Origin: Phreatobacter sp.
Lineage (GTDB): Bacteria; Pseudomonadota; Alphaproteobacteria; Rhizobiales; Phreatobacteraceae
Direction: 5' to 3'
NCBI RefSeq assembly: GCF_022843985.1
Contig: NZ_JALHMP010000019.1
Location: 1 to 64,000, forward strand
DNA: 64,000 nucleotides
Part shown: piece after piece, positions 49,461 through 58,718 of the stretch
Layout of the letters: each line of letters begins with the position of its first letter
Position numbering within the stretch: position 1 is the first letter of the stretch
Notes under the pieces: generated by a model
Told to the model about the DNA's origin: nothing
Database searches by the model: none
Seen by the model: only the letters and a program-made list of their open reading frames with translations
Translations under genes and position numbers: made by a program

Positions 49461-51353
49461 TTACATTCTCTGGAGAGATTCCAGCATCTCGCGGACGGCG
49501 CTCATGACACGCGCATTGGCGCCGTAAGCCGTCTGGAGCTGGATCAGGAGCGTCATCTCATTGTCGATATTGACCGCCGCCACGCTGTCGAACCGCGCTT
49601 GCAGCTGCGTGACCACGGCCTCCTGGCCTTGCGAGACCTGCAAGGCGCTGGCGGCGTCGTTGGTCTGAGTGACGATGACGGAGCGCGCATAGGACAGCAC
49701 CGAGCCCTGGAAGGGGTTCGACGTCGTGCCGAGGCCACCGGCCGGGGCGAAGTAGCGTTCGGTATTGGCCAAGGCGGCAACAAGGAAGGAGGGGCGCGTC
49801 TCGTCCGATTCCAGCGTCGTCGGACTGATCTTCACCAGCGCGCTGGGATCGGCCTTGAGGGCAGCGTTGACATCGATACGGGCGGCGAAGCCGACATACT
49901 GAGACCTGGAAGCTGTGACCTGATTGCTGTAGAGACCGCCGGCCCCTGCGGGGTCGGTGAAGAAGGGCATAGCGCTGCCACCGTCGGCCAACGTGCGCGC
50001 CGTGACATTGGCGGCGGCCCGACCAACCCTGGCGCCGCCGGCGACGGTCGGATCGGCGAGGACCCTCAGATTGCCGCCATTGACCGAGATGGCGAAGGCG
50101 CCGGCGGGAGCGCCGGCCCCCGCGGCCCAGGTGTCGATCGCCGCCTGAATCTGGGTTGCATGGGCTGCCGACGAAGTTCCGGTGAGGCGGAAAACGATGT
50201 CGTTGGGGTCGGCGGTCATGGGATCGGACATCGGCAAGGTCGTGTCATCGACCCGCTTGAAGGTGATCTTCTGCGTGACGCCGTTGGCCGTCAGTTCGAG
50301 GGATACCGTATCGCCGTCAACAAGGCCGCTGCGCAGCGCGGTGTCGAAGCCGGTCGTCGGCCCCGGCCCAGCCACGGTGACGGGCGTCGAGGTGGATGTG
50401 TTGCCGAGCGCCTCGGCCAGGGTGGCGGCGATCTGGTCAAGCTGCGCCTGGGTCGCCGGAAGGTCCTTGTCGCGCAGTTCGATCAGCGCGGCGATCCTTC
50501 CCGACGTGAACACGCCGGCAGCGATCAGGTCGATGGTGCCTGACGTGGTGCTGGCCGTGATGGTACCGACGGTGCGCTTGGCGGGATCCTTGTCATAGAC
50601 GTTGGTCGGCCCGATGATGTCGCGGGCATCGAAGGACAGCTCCGAGCGGCTGGTCGACAGCAGCACGAAGCCCGCCCCGCCATAAAGCTGCACCGCGCCG
50701 CTGTCGTCATAGACGGTGCGGACCTGCACATAGTCGGCAATCTCCGCCACCATGGCGTCGCGCTGGTCGAGGAGGCCGACGCGGCTCTCGTCGGTGAAGG
50801 CCACGGACAGGCGGCTGTTGATCTTCGACAGGTCGGTCAGCAGCGTGTTGAGGCGAACGGTGGCATCGGCGAGGCCGCTCTCCGCATCGAGGCGCATGTC
50901 CTGCGTCGTGCTCGACAGGCTGCGCAGCGTCTGCGTGACGACGGTGGCGGAATTGATGACGCCGGCCCGGGCCGTGTCGCTCTCCGGCGAGGTCAGCAGC
51001 GTCTGGAACGAGGACGAGAAGGTGTTCAGCACCGTATCGAGGGCGCGTGCCGAGCCGGGCGCGCCCATCATCTGGTCGAGCCGCGACAGGAATTGCGAAC
51101 GTGTCGACGCATAGCCGGCATTGGAGCGTTCGCCGACAAGCTGGCGCTGCACAAAGGCGTCATATTCGCGCCGGATCGAGCCGACCTTGACGCCGGCGAT
51201 CTGGTCGCCGGCAAGCGCATCGACCGGATCGATCAGCTTGCGGGTATAGCTGGGGTTCCCTGCATTGGCGATGTTGGCGCTGGTCAGCGCCGTCGCTGTC
51301 GAGGTGAACCGCAGTCCCGAGAGCGAATTGCTCAGCGCGCTGGTCAAAGTCAT
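49461..51353 (-). CDS. flgK: Flagellar hook-associated protein FlgK
   Basis: 630 residues. N-terminal rod/hook-type motif (SANIANAGNPSYTRKLIDP, about 25-43) and C-terminal D0 helix (LIQLQTAYGANARVMSAVRE). It joins hook and filament. The central region has repeated Thr/Ser/Ala-rich segments. It starts 35 bases after the flgE stop. Confidence 0.93.
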   Translation of the reverse strand: MTLTSALSNSLSGLRFTSTATALTSANIANAGNPSYTRKLIDPVDALAGDQIAGVKVGSIRREYDAFVQRQLVGERSNAGYASTRSQFLSRLDQMMGAPGSARALDTVLNTFSSSFQTLLTSPESDTARAGVINSATVVTQTLRSLSSTTQDMRLDAESGLADATVRLNTLLTDLSKINSRLSVAFTDESRVGLLDQRDAMVAEIADYVQVRTVYDDSGAVQLYGGAGFVLLSTSRSELSFDARDIIGPTNVYDKDPAKRTVGTITASTTSGTIDLIAAGVFTSGRIAALIELRDKDLPATQAQLDQIAATLAEALGNTSTSTPVTVAGPGPTTGFDTALRSGLVDGDTVSLELTANGVTQKITFKRVDDTTLPMSDPMTADPNDIVFRLTGTSSAAHATQIQAAIDTWAAGAGAPAGAFAISVNGGNLRVLADPTVAGGARVGRAAANVTARTLADGGSAMPFFTDPAGAGGLYSNQVTASRSQYVGFAARIDVNAALKADPSALVKISPTTLESDETRPSFLVAALANTERYFAPAGGLGTTSNPFQGSVLSYARSVIVTQTNDAASALQVSQGQEAVVTQLQARFDSVAAVNIDNEMTLLIQLQTAYGANARVMSAVREMLESLQRM

Positions 51354-51388
51354 GCCCGGTCACTCCTTGCCGTGCGTCACGATCCGCG

Positions 51389-52741
51389 TCAGCGGATCAT
51401 GTTGATCGTTTCCTGCAGCATCGAGTTGGACGTCGTGACGATCCGCGTATTGGCCGCATAGGCCTGCTGGGTGATGATCAGCTTGGTGAACTCTTCGGAG
51501 ATGTCGACGTTCGAGCTCTCAAGGCTCTGCGACATGATTCGGCCGGAAGCACCGAGGATCGGCGGCCCCGATCCCGACGTCTCGGCGAAGGCTCCGCCGT
51601 CGAGACGCTTCAGCATGTTGTCGCCATTGAAGCTGGCGAGCGGAATGGAGAAAAGGTCGACGGACTGGCCGTTGGAATAGTTGCCGCGAACCCGTCCCGA
51701 ATCGGTGATCGCCACGTTCATCAGCTCGCCGACCGCATAGCCGTTCTGGCCGATATCGGTGACCTGCACAGTGCCGTCGGAGCGCGCATATTGCGACAGG
51801 CCATTGGTGCCGATATCGAGCGTCACATTGCCGATATTGGTACCGTTGACCGTCAGGTTTGGGAAGCTCGGGTTGGCGGTCGGCGCAGTCAATTGCCCGG
51901 TTGCAGAGAAGGTGAAGTCGCCACCGATCCGGGTCCAGGTCTCAGCCCCCGTCGCCGAAGCGGACTGGTAATAGGCGCTCCAGGTGTCGGACACGGCCGG
52001 CGGACCGGCGGCGGCATTCGCCGTCTTGGCCCAGCGGATCTGGACGTTCACCTCGTTGCCGAGTGTGTCATAGGCCGTCTGCGAACCGCCGGCGATGGAG
52101 GTCGCAACGAAGTCGGCCGCATTCGTCGGGCCGATCGTCGCTTGGCCGATCAGCGAGGCCTGCATCAGTTCCGTGCCGGCGACGCTGGTGGCATTGGCCG
52201 TGTTCGGCCGCGTCGGAAGGCTGGCGCGGTACTTCAGATTGTCGGTTGCGCGGGCGGGAATGACATCGTTGGTGATCTGGATCGGCACCGGCGAGGAACC
52301 AAGCGGGTTGCCGGTGTTGCGGTCAAGCGGCAGGCCGCGCAGGTAGTAGCCGGCACCGTTGACCATATAGCCATTGGCGTCGACCGCGAAGTCGCCGCGG
52401 CGGGTAAAGGCGTTGGAGGTGGAGAAGGTCGGCCTGCCGTCGACAAAGCCCGACGGTTGCTGGACGACGAAATAGCCGTCACCATTGATGGCGAGGTTAG
52501 TCGTGATCGAGGTCGCCGAAATCTGACCCTGGATCGTGTTGGTCGAGCGCGAAAAGCCGGTGACCGACCCGGACAATTCCCGTTTCGGGGCGGAATCGGG
52601 GATGAGATCGACGAAGCTCGTCTCGATCCGCTTGAAGGCCGTCGTCTGCGAATTGGCGATGTTGCCGGAAATGTTCTCGAGGGCATAGGCCTGCGCCGCC
52701 AGGCCACTGACCGCCGTCGTCATTGCACCGAAGATACCCAT
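51389..52741 (-). CDS. flgE: Flagellar hook protein FlgE
   Basis: 450 residues from the ATG at 52741 (MGIFGAMTTAVSGLAAQAYA). N-terminal hook motif NISGNIANSQTTAFKRIETS (about 22-41) and C-terminal FTKLIITQQAYAANTRIVTT. It forms the hook. Head of flgE-flgK-flgL. The frame extends upstream to 52789 without support. The 285-base divergent region to the AAA ATPase gene holds no motif I could assign firmly. Confidence 0.94.
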   Translation of the reverse strand: MGIFGAMTTAVSGLAAQAYALENISGNIANSQTTAFKRIETSFVDLIPDSAPKRELSGSVTGFSRSTNTIQGQISATSITTNLAINGDGYFVVQQPSGFVDGRPTFSTSNAFTRRGDFAVDANGYMVNGAGYYLRGLPLDRNTGNPLGSSPVPIQITNDVIPARATDNLKYRASLPTRPNTANATSVAGTELMQASLIGQATIGPTNAADFVATSIAGGSQTAYDTLGNEVNVQIRWAKTANAAAGPPAVSDTWSAYYQSASATGAETWTRIGGDFTFSATGQLTAPTANPSFPNLTVNGTNIGNVTLDIGTNGLSQYARSDGTVQVTDIGQNGYAVGELMNVAITDSGRVRGNYSNGQSVDLFSIPLASFNGDNMLKRLDGGAFAETSGSGPPILGASGRIMSQSLESSNVDISEEFTKLIITQQAYAANTRIVTTSNSMLQETINMIR

Positions 52742-53026
52742 CGAACTTCCCTTCGCCGATGCCGGCAGAACGCGAACGCGACGGACCACCGCCGCACCAT
52801 GCGATCTTCCCGTGCAGTCGCCATGCCAAAGGCCGGGGCAAACGAAAGCACGCGATTTCAGAGACTTGGATGGTTTACAAAGCGTTTATGGCGGTGCACC
52901 GGCACAATTGCCTGTGCCGATCGGCATATTCTGCCGGGTGTTGCAGGGGCCTGCTGCGGCCCCTACCTTGCCTCCCGACATGGAGGCAGCTGCTTCCGCC
53001 ATCCATCATGACATGAGGCACATCAC

Positions 53027-53875
53027 ATGGCGTCCGGGCGTTTCGAGGGGACGAGCGGCTATGTCGCGACCGACGATCTGAAGGTGGCGGTCAATGCCGC
53101 GATCACCCTGCAGCGGCCCCTGCTGGTCAAGGGCGAGCCCGGCACCGGCAAGACGGTGCTGGCCATCGAGATCGCCAAGGCCATCGGCGCGCCGCTGATC
53201 GAGTGGCACGTGAAGTCGACCACCAAGGCGCAGCAGGGCCTCTACGAATACGACGCCGTCTCGCGCCTGCGCGACAGCCAGCTCGGCGACGAGCGGGTCA
53301 AGGACATCGGCAACTACATCAAGCGCGGCAAGCTCTGGGAAGGCTTCACCGCGCCGGTCCGCCCGGTCCTGCTCATCGACGAGATCGACAAGGCCGACAT
53401 CGAGTTCCCGAACGACCTCCTTCAGGAGCTCGATCGTATGGAGTTCTTCGTCTACGAGACCGGCGAGACGGTGAAGGCGGCCCAGCGCCCCATCGTCATC
53501 ATCACTTCGAACAACGAGAAGGAGCTGCCGGACGCCTTCCTGCGCCGCTGCTTCTTCCACTACATCAAGTTCCCCGACTCCGAGACCATGCAGGCCATCG
53601 TCGACGTCCACTTCCCCGGCATCAAGCAGAAGCTGGTCGCCGAGGCCCTGCGCATCTTCTATGACGTCCGCGACGTGCCGGGCCTGAAGAAGAAGCCCTC
53701 CACCTCCGAGCTTCTCGACTGGCTGAAACTGCTGATGGTCGAGGACATCTCGCTGGAGACGCTGCGCGAGAAGGACCCGCGCAAGGCCATTCCGCCGTTG
53801 CACGGCGCGCTGCTGAAGAACGAGCAGGACGTGCACCTGTTCGAGCGCCTGGCCTTCCTCGCCAAGCGCGGTTGA
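53027..53875 (+). CDS. MoxR-family AAA+ ATPase
   Basis: 282 residues, cytosolic. Walker A GEPGTGKT (36-43), Walker B VLLIDEIDKAD (near 116) and the sensor region SNNEKELPDAFLRRCFF. The family acts with VWA-domain proteins to mature or activate target enzymes, such as CoxD in carbon monoxide dehydrogenase maturation. The VWA gene at 54813 is the likely partner, although two small genes lie between them. Confidence 0.9.
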   Translation: MASGRFEGTSGYVATDDLKVAVNAAITLQRPLLVKGEPGTGKTVLAIEIAKAIGAPLIEWHVKSTTKAQQGLYEYDAVSRLRDSQLGDERVKDIGNYIKRGKLWEGFTAPVRPVLLIDEIDKADIEFPNDLLQELDRMEFFVYETGETVKAAQRPIVIITSNNEKELPDAFLRRCFFHYIKFPDSETMQAIVDVHFPGIKQKLVAEALRIFYDVRDVPGLKKKPSTSELLDWLKLLMVEDISLETLREKDPRKAIPPLHGALLKNEQDVHLFERLAFLAKRG

Positions 53876-53925
53876 GGCATGGTGCGGTCGGTCGATTCCG
53901 CGACGAACCACCCGGATCGGGAGAG

Positions 53926-54480
53926 ATGACCGCCGTGATGTCCCTGGGCGCCCGCGCAGTCGCCCTGCCATTCGTCGTTCTGCTCGCCGGCTGCTCGGCG
54001 GGGCTTGAGGCCAGCCCGCCGGGCCGGCCGGAGGCGGCGGTCTGGGCCATCGACCGCCAGGTCGCCCGCTGCCGGGCCACCCAGTCGGGTGGCACCCGGG
54101 CCGGCATGGCCGGGGGCGGCGGCTTCGTCGTCTTCGGTTCCGTCACAGCCGTCTCCCGCAGCGGATCGGCCGAGGATTGCCCCTCGATCCTCGCCCTCAC
54201 CGACGAGGATGTCGGCGAGATCCAGACCCTCGTGCTCGCCACCGCCGCCAGCGCCCGCGGCATGGAGACCAACTGGCGCAGCCGCGCCGGCGCCCGTCGC
54301 GAGATCACGCTCTCGGTCTATCCCGTCGAGGCAAGCCGCGGCCGCCCCTGCCGCGTCGTCGCCGCGACCCTCACCGTCTATGGCCCGGCCCCCGAAGCCC
54401 TCCTCGGCGCTCCGCCGGCGGTCCCGCTCGACGAACAGCGCTTCTGCCGCGCGCCGGTCGGCGCCTGGGAACCGGCCTGA
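53926..54480 (+). CDS. Putative lipoprotein
   Basis: 184 residues from the ATG at 53926, which follows CGGGAGAG. The signal ends in V-L-L-A-G-C (lipobox), so an outer- or inner-membrane lipoprotein is expected. The mature part contains cysteines (RCRATQ, EDCPSI, RPCRVV, RFCRAP) that could form disulfides. No domain recognised. It lies 50 bases after the AAA ATPase gene on the same strand. Confidence 0.7.
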   Translation: MTAVMSLGARAVALPFVVLLAGCSAGLEASPPGRPEAAVWAIDRQVARCRATQSGGTRAGMAGGGGFVVFGSVTAVSRSGSAEDCPSILALTDEDVGEIQTLVLATAASARGMETNWRSRAGARREITLSVYPVEASRGRPCRVVAATLTVYGPAPEALLGAPPAVPLDEQRFCRAPVGAWEPA

Positions 54481-54579
54481 TCCGTCGCCGTGGTCGGGTG
54501 GCGCGACGGCTGGAGATTCGGCGGCTTTTCGCCCAATATCTTCGCGAAGCGGCAAGGTTTTCGCGCTAGTGTTGCGTTC

Positions 54580-54759
54580 ATGGAGCTGTTCGCCGGTCTC
54601 AATCTGATCACTCTTGGGGCGACGGCCGCGCTCCTTGCGCTGGTCGGCGCCCATCTCTGGTACGATCGCTGGTGTGACAACAACGGCGTCCCGCGCCCGT
54701 CCGGATCGACCTCCGCCGACGGCATCTCCTGCAGCGACGGGGACGGCGGCGGCGACTGA
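54580..54759 (+). CDS. Small membrane protein (59 residues)
   Basis: 59 residues, start MELFAGLNLITLGATAALLA. One membrane helix (about 4-26) and a Cys-containing tail ending in SCSDGDGGGD. Short Gly/Asp-rich tails of this kind occur in other small rhizobial membrane proteins. It lies between the lipoprotein and VWA genes. Function unknown. Confidence 0.5.
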   Translation: MELFAGLNLITLGATAALLALVGAHLWYDRWCDNNGVPRPSGSTSADGISCSDGDGGGD

Positions 54760-54812
54760 TCCGCCCAAAGGCACGGGATGACGGACGGCTTGTTCCATCC
54801 TATCCTCCCGCC

Positions 54813-55988
54813 ATGTTCATCAATTTCTTCCACGACCTGAAGAAGGCGGGCGTGCCGGTCACGGTGCGCGAATATCTGACGCTCATGGAGGCGCTGGACG
54901 CCGACATCATCGAACGGGCCCCGACCGACTTCTACTATCTGTCGCGCGCCACCCTGGTGAAGGACGAGCGCAACATCGACAAGTTCGACAAGGTCTTCGG
55001 CGCCACCTTCAAGGGGTTCGAGACCCTCGCCGAGGGCCTTGAGGTCAATGTCCCCGAGGAATGGCTGAGGAAACTCACCGAGAAGTTCCTCACCGAGGAG
55101 GAAAAGGCCCAGATCGAGGCGCTCGGCGGCTGGGACAAGCTGATGGAGACGCTGAAGAAGCGGCTCGAGGAGCAGAAGGGCCGCCACCAGGGCGGCAACA
55201 AGTGGATCGGCACGGGCGGCACCTCGCCCTTCGGCGCCTATGGCTACAATCCCGAAGGCGTGCGCATCGGCCAGGACGGCAACCGCAATTTCCGCGCCGT
55301 GAAGGTCTGGGACAAGCGCGAGTTCAAGGACTACGACGACACGGTCGAGTTCGGCACCCGCAACATCAAGATCGCGCTGCGCCGCCTGCGCAAATTCGCC
55401 CGCACCGGCTCGCCCGACGAGCTCGACCTCGACGGCACCATCCGCGAGACGGCGCGCCATGGGTTCCTCGACGTGCAGATGCGACCCGAGCGGCGCAACT
55501 CCATCAAGGTGCTGATCTTCTTCGACGTCGGCGGCTCGATGGATTGGCACATCCAGCTCTGCGAGGAGCTGTTCTCCGCCGCCAAGGCCGAGTTCAAGCA
55601 CATGGAATATTTCTACTTCCACAACTGCCTCTACGAGAAAGTGTGGAAGAAGAACCAGCGCCGCTTCGACGAGACAATGCCGACGTGGGACGTGCTGAAC
55701 AAATACGGGAACGACTACAAGGTCATCTTCGTCGGCGACGCCTCCATGTCCCCCTACGAGATCGCCCAGCCCGGCGGCTCGGTCGAGCATTTCAACGAGG
55801 AGGCCGGCGTCACCTGGATGAAGCGCGTCGCCTCCATCTACCCCTCCATGGTCTGGCTCAACCCGGTGAAGGAGAAGCACTGGGACTACACCCACTCCAT
55901 CGGCATGATGCGCGACATCATGGAACAGCGCATGTTTCCGCTCACCCTCACTGGCCTCGACAAGGCGATGAAGGAACTGGTGCGGTAG
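54813..55988 (+). CDS. VWA-domain protein, CoxE-like
   Basis: 391 residues. A von Willebrand A domain occupies the C-terminal half, with a metal-site start D238-V-G-G-S242 (in FFDVGGSMD). The N-terminal 180 residues are a CoxE-type extension with a Gly-rich central segment. With the MoxR ATPase it forms a pair typical of MoxR/VWA chaperone systems. The target is unknown; a molybdenum hydroxylase gene lies 6 kb downstream. Confidence 0.85.
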   Translation: MFINFFHDLKKAGVPVTVREYLTLMEALDADIIERAPTDFYYLSRATLVKDERNIDKFDKVFGATFKGFETLAEGLEVNVPEEWLRKLTEKFLTEEEKAQIEALGGWDKLMETLKKRLEEQKGRHQGGNKWIGTGGTSPFGAYGYNPEGVRIGQDGNRNFRAVKVWDKREFKDYDDTVEFGTRNIKIALRRLRKFARTGSPDELDLDGTIRETARHGFLDVQMRPERRNSIKVLIFFDVGGSMDWHIQLCEELFSAAKAEFKHMEYFYFHNCLYEKVWKKNQRRFDETMPTWDVLNKYGNDYKVIFVGDASMSPYEIAQPGGSVEHFNEEAGVTWMKRVASIYPSMVWLNPVKEKHWDYTHSIGMMRDIMEQRMFPLTLTGLDKAMKELVR

Positions 55989-56105
55989 GGGAGTCGCTCT
56001 CCCTCCACGCGCCGCCCTTCCATGCATGTCCCGCCCTTGCGAAAGGTTTGAAGAGGCCGGCATCATTCCGCCAACGACGCTTCGACAACAACGGGAGGGA
56101 TAGTC

Positions 56106-56951
56106 GTGAAACTCGTTCGCTATGGCGCCAAGGGCAAGGAAAAGCCCGGCCTCATCGACCCTGACGGCAAGATCCGCGATCTGTCGGAGATCGTGCCCGA
56201 CATTGCCGGCGCCGCGCTGACCAAGAAGGGCCTCGCCAAGATCGCCAAGGCCAAGTGGGACAAGCTTCCCCTGGTGAAGGGCCGCCCGCGGCTCGGCGCC
56301 TGTGTCGGCGATGTCGGCAACTTCATCGCCGTCGGCCTCAACTATGCCGACCATGCCGCCGAGACCGGCGCCGCCATCCCGACCGAGCCGATCCTCTTCA
56401 ACAAGGCGCGCTCCTGCATCGTCGGCCCCAATGACGACGTCATGCTGCCGAAGAAGTCGGTGAAGACCGACTGGGAGATCGAGCTCGCCATCGTCATCGG
56501 CGAGCGTGCCCGCTACGTCTCCAAGAAGGATGCCCTCTCCGTCGTCGCCGGCTTCTGCGTCTGCAACGACGTCTCCGAGCGCGAGTACCAGATCGAGCGC
56601 GGCGGCCAGTGGATGAAGGGCAAGGGCTGCGAGACCTTCGGCCCGCTCGGCCCCTGGCTCGTCACCACCGACGAGATCAAGGACGTGCAGAAGCTCGGCA
56701 TGTGGCTCGACGTCAACGGCGAGCGCATGCAGACCGGCTCGACCAAGACCATGATCTTCGACGTCAGGACCATCGTCTCCTACATCTCCGAATTCATGGT
56801 TCTCGAGCCCGGCGACGTCATCACCACCGGCACGCCGCCCGGCGTCGGCCTCGGCATGAAGCCGCCGAAATTCCTCCGCGCCGGCGACGTCATGACCCTC
56901 GGCATCGAGGGACTCGGCGAGCAGAAACAGAAGGTCATCGCCTGGCAGTGA
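56106..56951 (+). CDS. Fumarylacetoacetate hydrolase-family enzyme
   Basis: 281 residues, start MKLVRYGAKGKEKPGLIDPD. C-terminal FAH domain with the metal-binding acidic residues, seen in WEIELAIVIG, and the FEFM-like GDVITTGTPPGVGLG. The family cleaves C-C bonds of 2-oxo or beta-diketone acids in aromatic catabolism; the substrate is not fixed by sequence. It stands alone, with an EamA transporter gene 49 bases downstream on the same strand. Confidence 0.88.
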   Translation: MKLVRYGAKGKEKPGLIDPDGKIRDLSEIVPDIAGAALTKKGLAKIAKAKWDKLPLVKGRPRLGACVGDVGNFIAVGLNYADHAAETGAAIPTEPILFNKARSCIVGPNDDVMLPKKSVKTDWEIELAIVIGERARYVSKKDALSVVAGFCVCNDVSEREYQIERGGQWMKGKGCETFGPLGPWLVTTDEIKDVQKLGMWLDVNGERMQTGSTKTMIFDVRTIVSYISEFMVLEPGDVITTGTPPGVGLGMKPPKFLRAGDVMTLGIEGLGEQKQKVIAWQ

Positions 56952-57000
56952 GCCGGACTGGCGGGCGCCCAAGCGCCCGCCCGCCGCGCCCGCGCCGGAC

Positions 57001-57873
57001 ATGAAGCCACTCCCGATGCTGAGAACCATCGCCCTCACCGCGACGGCGATGGTCGCCTTCGCCGCCAATTCCATCCTGGCACGCCTCGCCCTCGCCGGCG
57101 GGGCCATCGACGACATGGGCTATACCGGCTGGCGCCTCGCCTCGGGGGCCATCGTGCTCTTCGCCCTGGCGCGCATCGTCGGGCGTCAGGACGGCGGGCC
57201 CGCCGTCGCCGGCAGCTGGCCGCAGGCAGCGGCGCTGTTCGGCTATGCCCTCGCCTTCTCCATCGCCTATCTCTGGCTCGGCGCGGCCATCGGCGCCATC
57301 GTCCTCTTCGGTGCTGTGCAATTCGGCATGATCGCCCGCGCCATCGCCGCAGGAGACCGGCCCGGCCCGCTGGAGGGCGCCGGCCTTGTCATCGCCTTCG
57401 CCGCCCTCGTCTGGCTTGTCGCACCGGGGACCGCCGCCCCCTCGCCCCTCGGCGTGCTGCTGATGGCCATCGCCGGGCTCTGCTGGGCGGTCTATTCGCT
57501 GCTGGGACGCGGCTCCGCCGATCCGCTTGCCGACACTGCCGGCAACTTCCTGCGCTGCCTGCCGGTGGCGCTGCTGCTCATCGGCTGGGGCTGGCGCGTC
57601 CATCCGCCGGACGCGGCGGGCCTCGCCTATGCGGTGGCCTCGGGGGCCCTCGCCTCCGGCCTTGGCTATGCCGTCTGGTATGCCGTGCTGCCGTCTCTGT
57701 CCCGCGTCACCGCGGCCTCGGTCCAGCTCACTGTGCCGGCCATCGCCGCGGCGGGCGCGGTGGTCTTCATCGGCGAGGCACTGACCCTGCGCATGGCCGC
57801 AGCTTCGCTGGCGATCCTCGCGGGGATCGCGCTGGTCATCCTGGCGGGCGAAAAGCGGCGCCGGAGTAGTTGA
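57001..57873 (+). CDS. DMT-superfamily (EamA) transporter
   Basis: 290 residues, ten hydrophobic segments in two EamA repeats; the N-terminus runs MLRTIALTATAMVAFAANSI, with ATG 57001 or 57016 as start. The GYTGWRLASGAIVLFAL segment and the conserved SVQLTVPAIAAAGAVVFIGE end of the second repeat are present. Possibly cotranscribed with the FAH-family gene; the substrate is unknown. Confidence 0.8.
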   Translation: MKPLPMLRTIALTATAMVAFAANSILARLALAGGAIDDMGYTGWRLASGAIVLFALARIVGRQDGGPAVAGSWPQAAALFGYALAFSIAYLWLGAAIGAIVLFGAVQFGMIARAIAAGDRPGPLEGAGLVIAFAALVWLVAPGTAAPSPLGVLLMAIAGLCWAVYSLLGRGSADPLADTAGNFLRCLPVALLLIGWGWRVHPPDAAGLAYAVASGALASGLGYAVWYAVLPSLSRVTAASVQLTVPAIAAAGAVVFIGEALTLRMAAASLAILAGIALVILAGEKRRRSS

Positions 57874-57987
57874 ATCACCACGTAAAGAACCGGACTCTCC
57901 ACCTGAGCACAAGGACGGATTGCGATTCACGTCCAGACACTTGCGGGGCGATACGGAATCGCGAGGAGAGACCGGCGGGCGCCGCCC

Positions 57988-58602
57988 TCACTCCATCACG
58001 GCCGCCTTGAGGATGCAGACCATCACCGCATGGGCGGGTTCATGGCCGACATTGCGGATGACGTGCCGCCCGTCGCAGCGGTAGCGGGCGCTCTCGCCGG
58101 TCCCCACCGTCTCGAACCGGTCTCCCACCTCGACCTGCAATTCGCCGGACAGCACGGAGAGGCTCTCGATGGAGCCGCGCTGGTGCCCCTCGCTCTCCAG
58201 GACGCCGCCGGGATCGCACTGGAAATCATACCATTGAAGCCATTCGACGGTCTTGATCCAGCCGATGATCGACAGCCGGCACTTGCCGTCGTCGGACACC
58301 AGCAGCGGGGTATCGGCCCGCGACAGCTTCTCGAGGAAGGGCTCCTCGGTCGCCGTTGCCAGCACCCGCTCGATCGAGACGTCGAGCGCCTGGCTGAGGC
58401 GCCAGATGGTGGCGAGCGTCGGATTGGTCTCGTTGCGCTCGATCTGGCTGATGATCGATTTGGCGACACCCGACTGTTCCGACAGTTCCGACAGCGACAG
58501 GTTGTAGGCCTTGCGCAGTCGCTGCACGGTCTTGCCGAGATTGCCGGACAGCACATGGGCGCCGGCATCCATCTCGATTTTTTTCGGGTCCCGGTCGGCC
58601 AT
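57988..58602 (-). CDS. XRE-family regulator with C-terminal cupin domain
   Basis: 204 residues from the ATG at 58602. N-terminal helix-turn-helix (about 22-82, LRKAYNLSLSELSEQSGVAK; the recognition helix follows) and a C-terminal cupin (about 115-200) with VEVGDRFETVGTGESARYRC. Such regulators sense a small molecule, often an amine, sulfur or amino-acid derivative. A 16-bp palindrome lies 28-43 bases upstream, a likely autoregulatory operator. The next upstream gene on the same strand is the TRAP binding protein. Confidence 0.88.
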   Translation of the reverse strand: MADRDPKKIEMDAGAHVLSGNLGKTVQRLRKAYNLSLSELSEQSGVAKSIISQIERNETNPTLATIWRLSQALDVSIERVLATATEEPFLEKLSRADTPLLVSDDGKCRLSIIGWIKTVEWLQWYDFQCDPGGVLESEGHQRGSIESLSVLSGELQVEVGDRFETVGTGESARYRCDGRHVIRNVGHEPAHAVMVCILKAAVME

Positions 58603-58629
58603 CGGCGGCAAGGCGTCTCGTACGTTGTT

Positions 58630-58645
58630 TCGAACGATCGTTCGA
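58630..58645. promoter_or_regulatory. Palindromic operator candidate upstream of the XRE-cupin gene
   Basis: TCGAACGATCGTTCGA is a perfect 16-bp palindrome; a partial GTTT/AAAC symmetry lies outside it. It is 28-43 bases before the XRE-cupin ATG and 74-89 bases before the end of the upstream TRAP gene, so it could control the regulator itself. Confidence 0.65.
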
Positions 58646-58718
58646 CTAAACGATCTTATGCCCTGCCGGCCCCGGGAGCAAGGATGGCGGCCCGCCATCG
58701 CCCGCCGCGGACGAGCCG

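Noticed and set aside
52742-53026. A -24/-12 element for flgE on the minus strand in the sequence around 52913-52929.
   Set aside because: A GGCAC-like part is present, but the downstream GC lies one base off the required distance.
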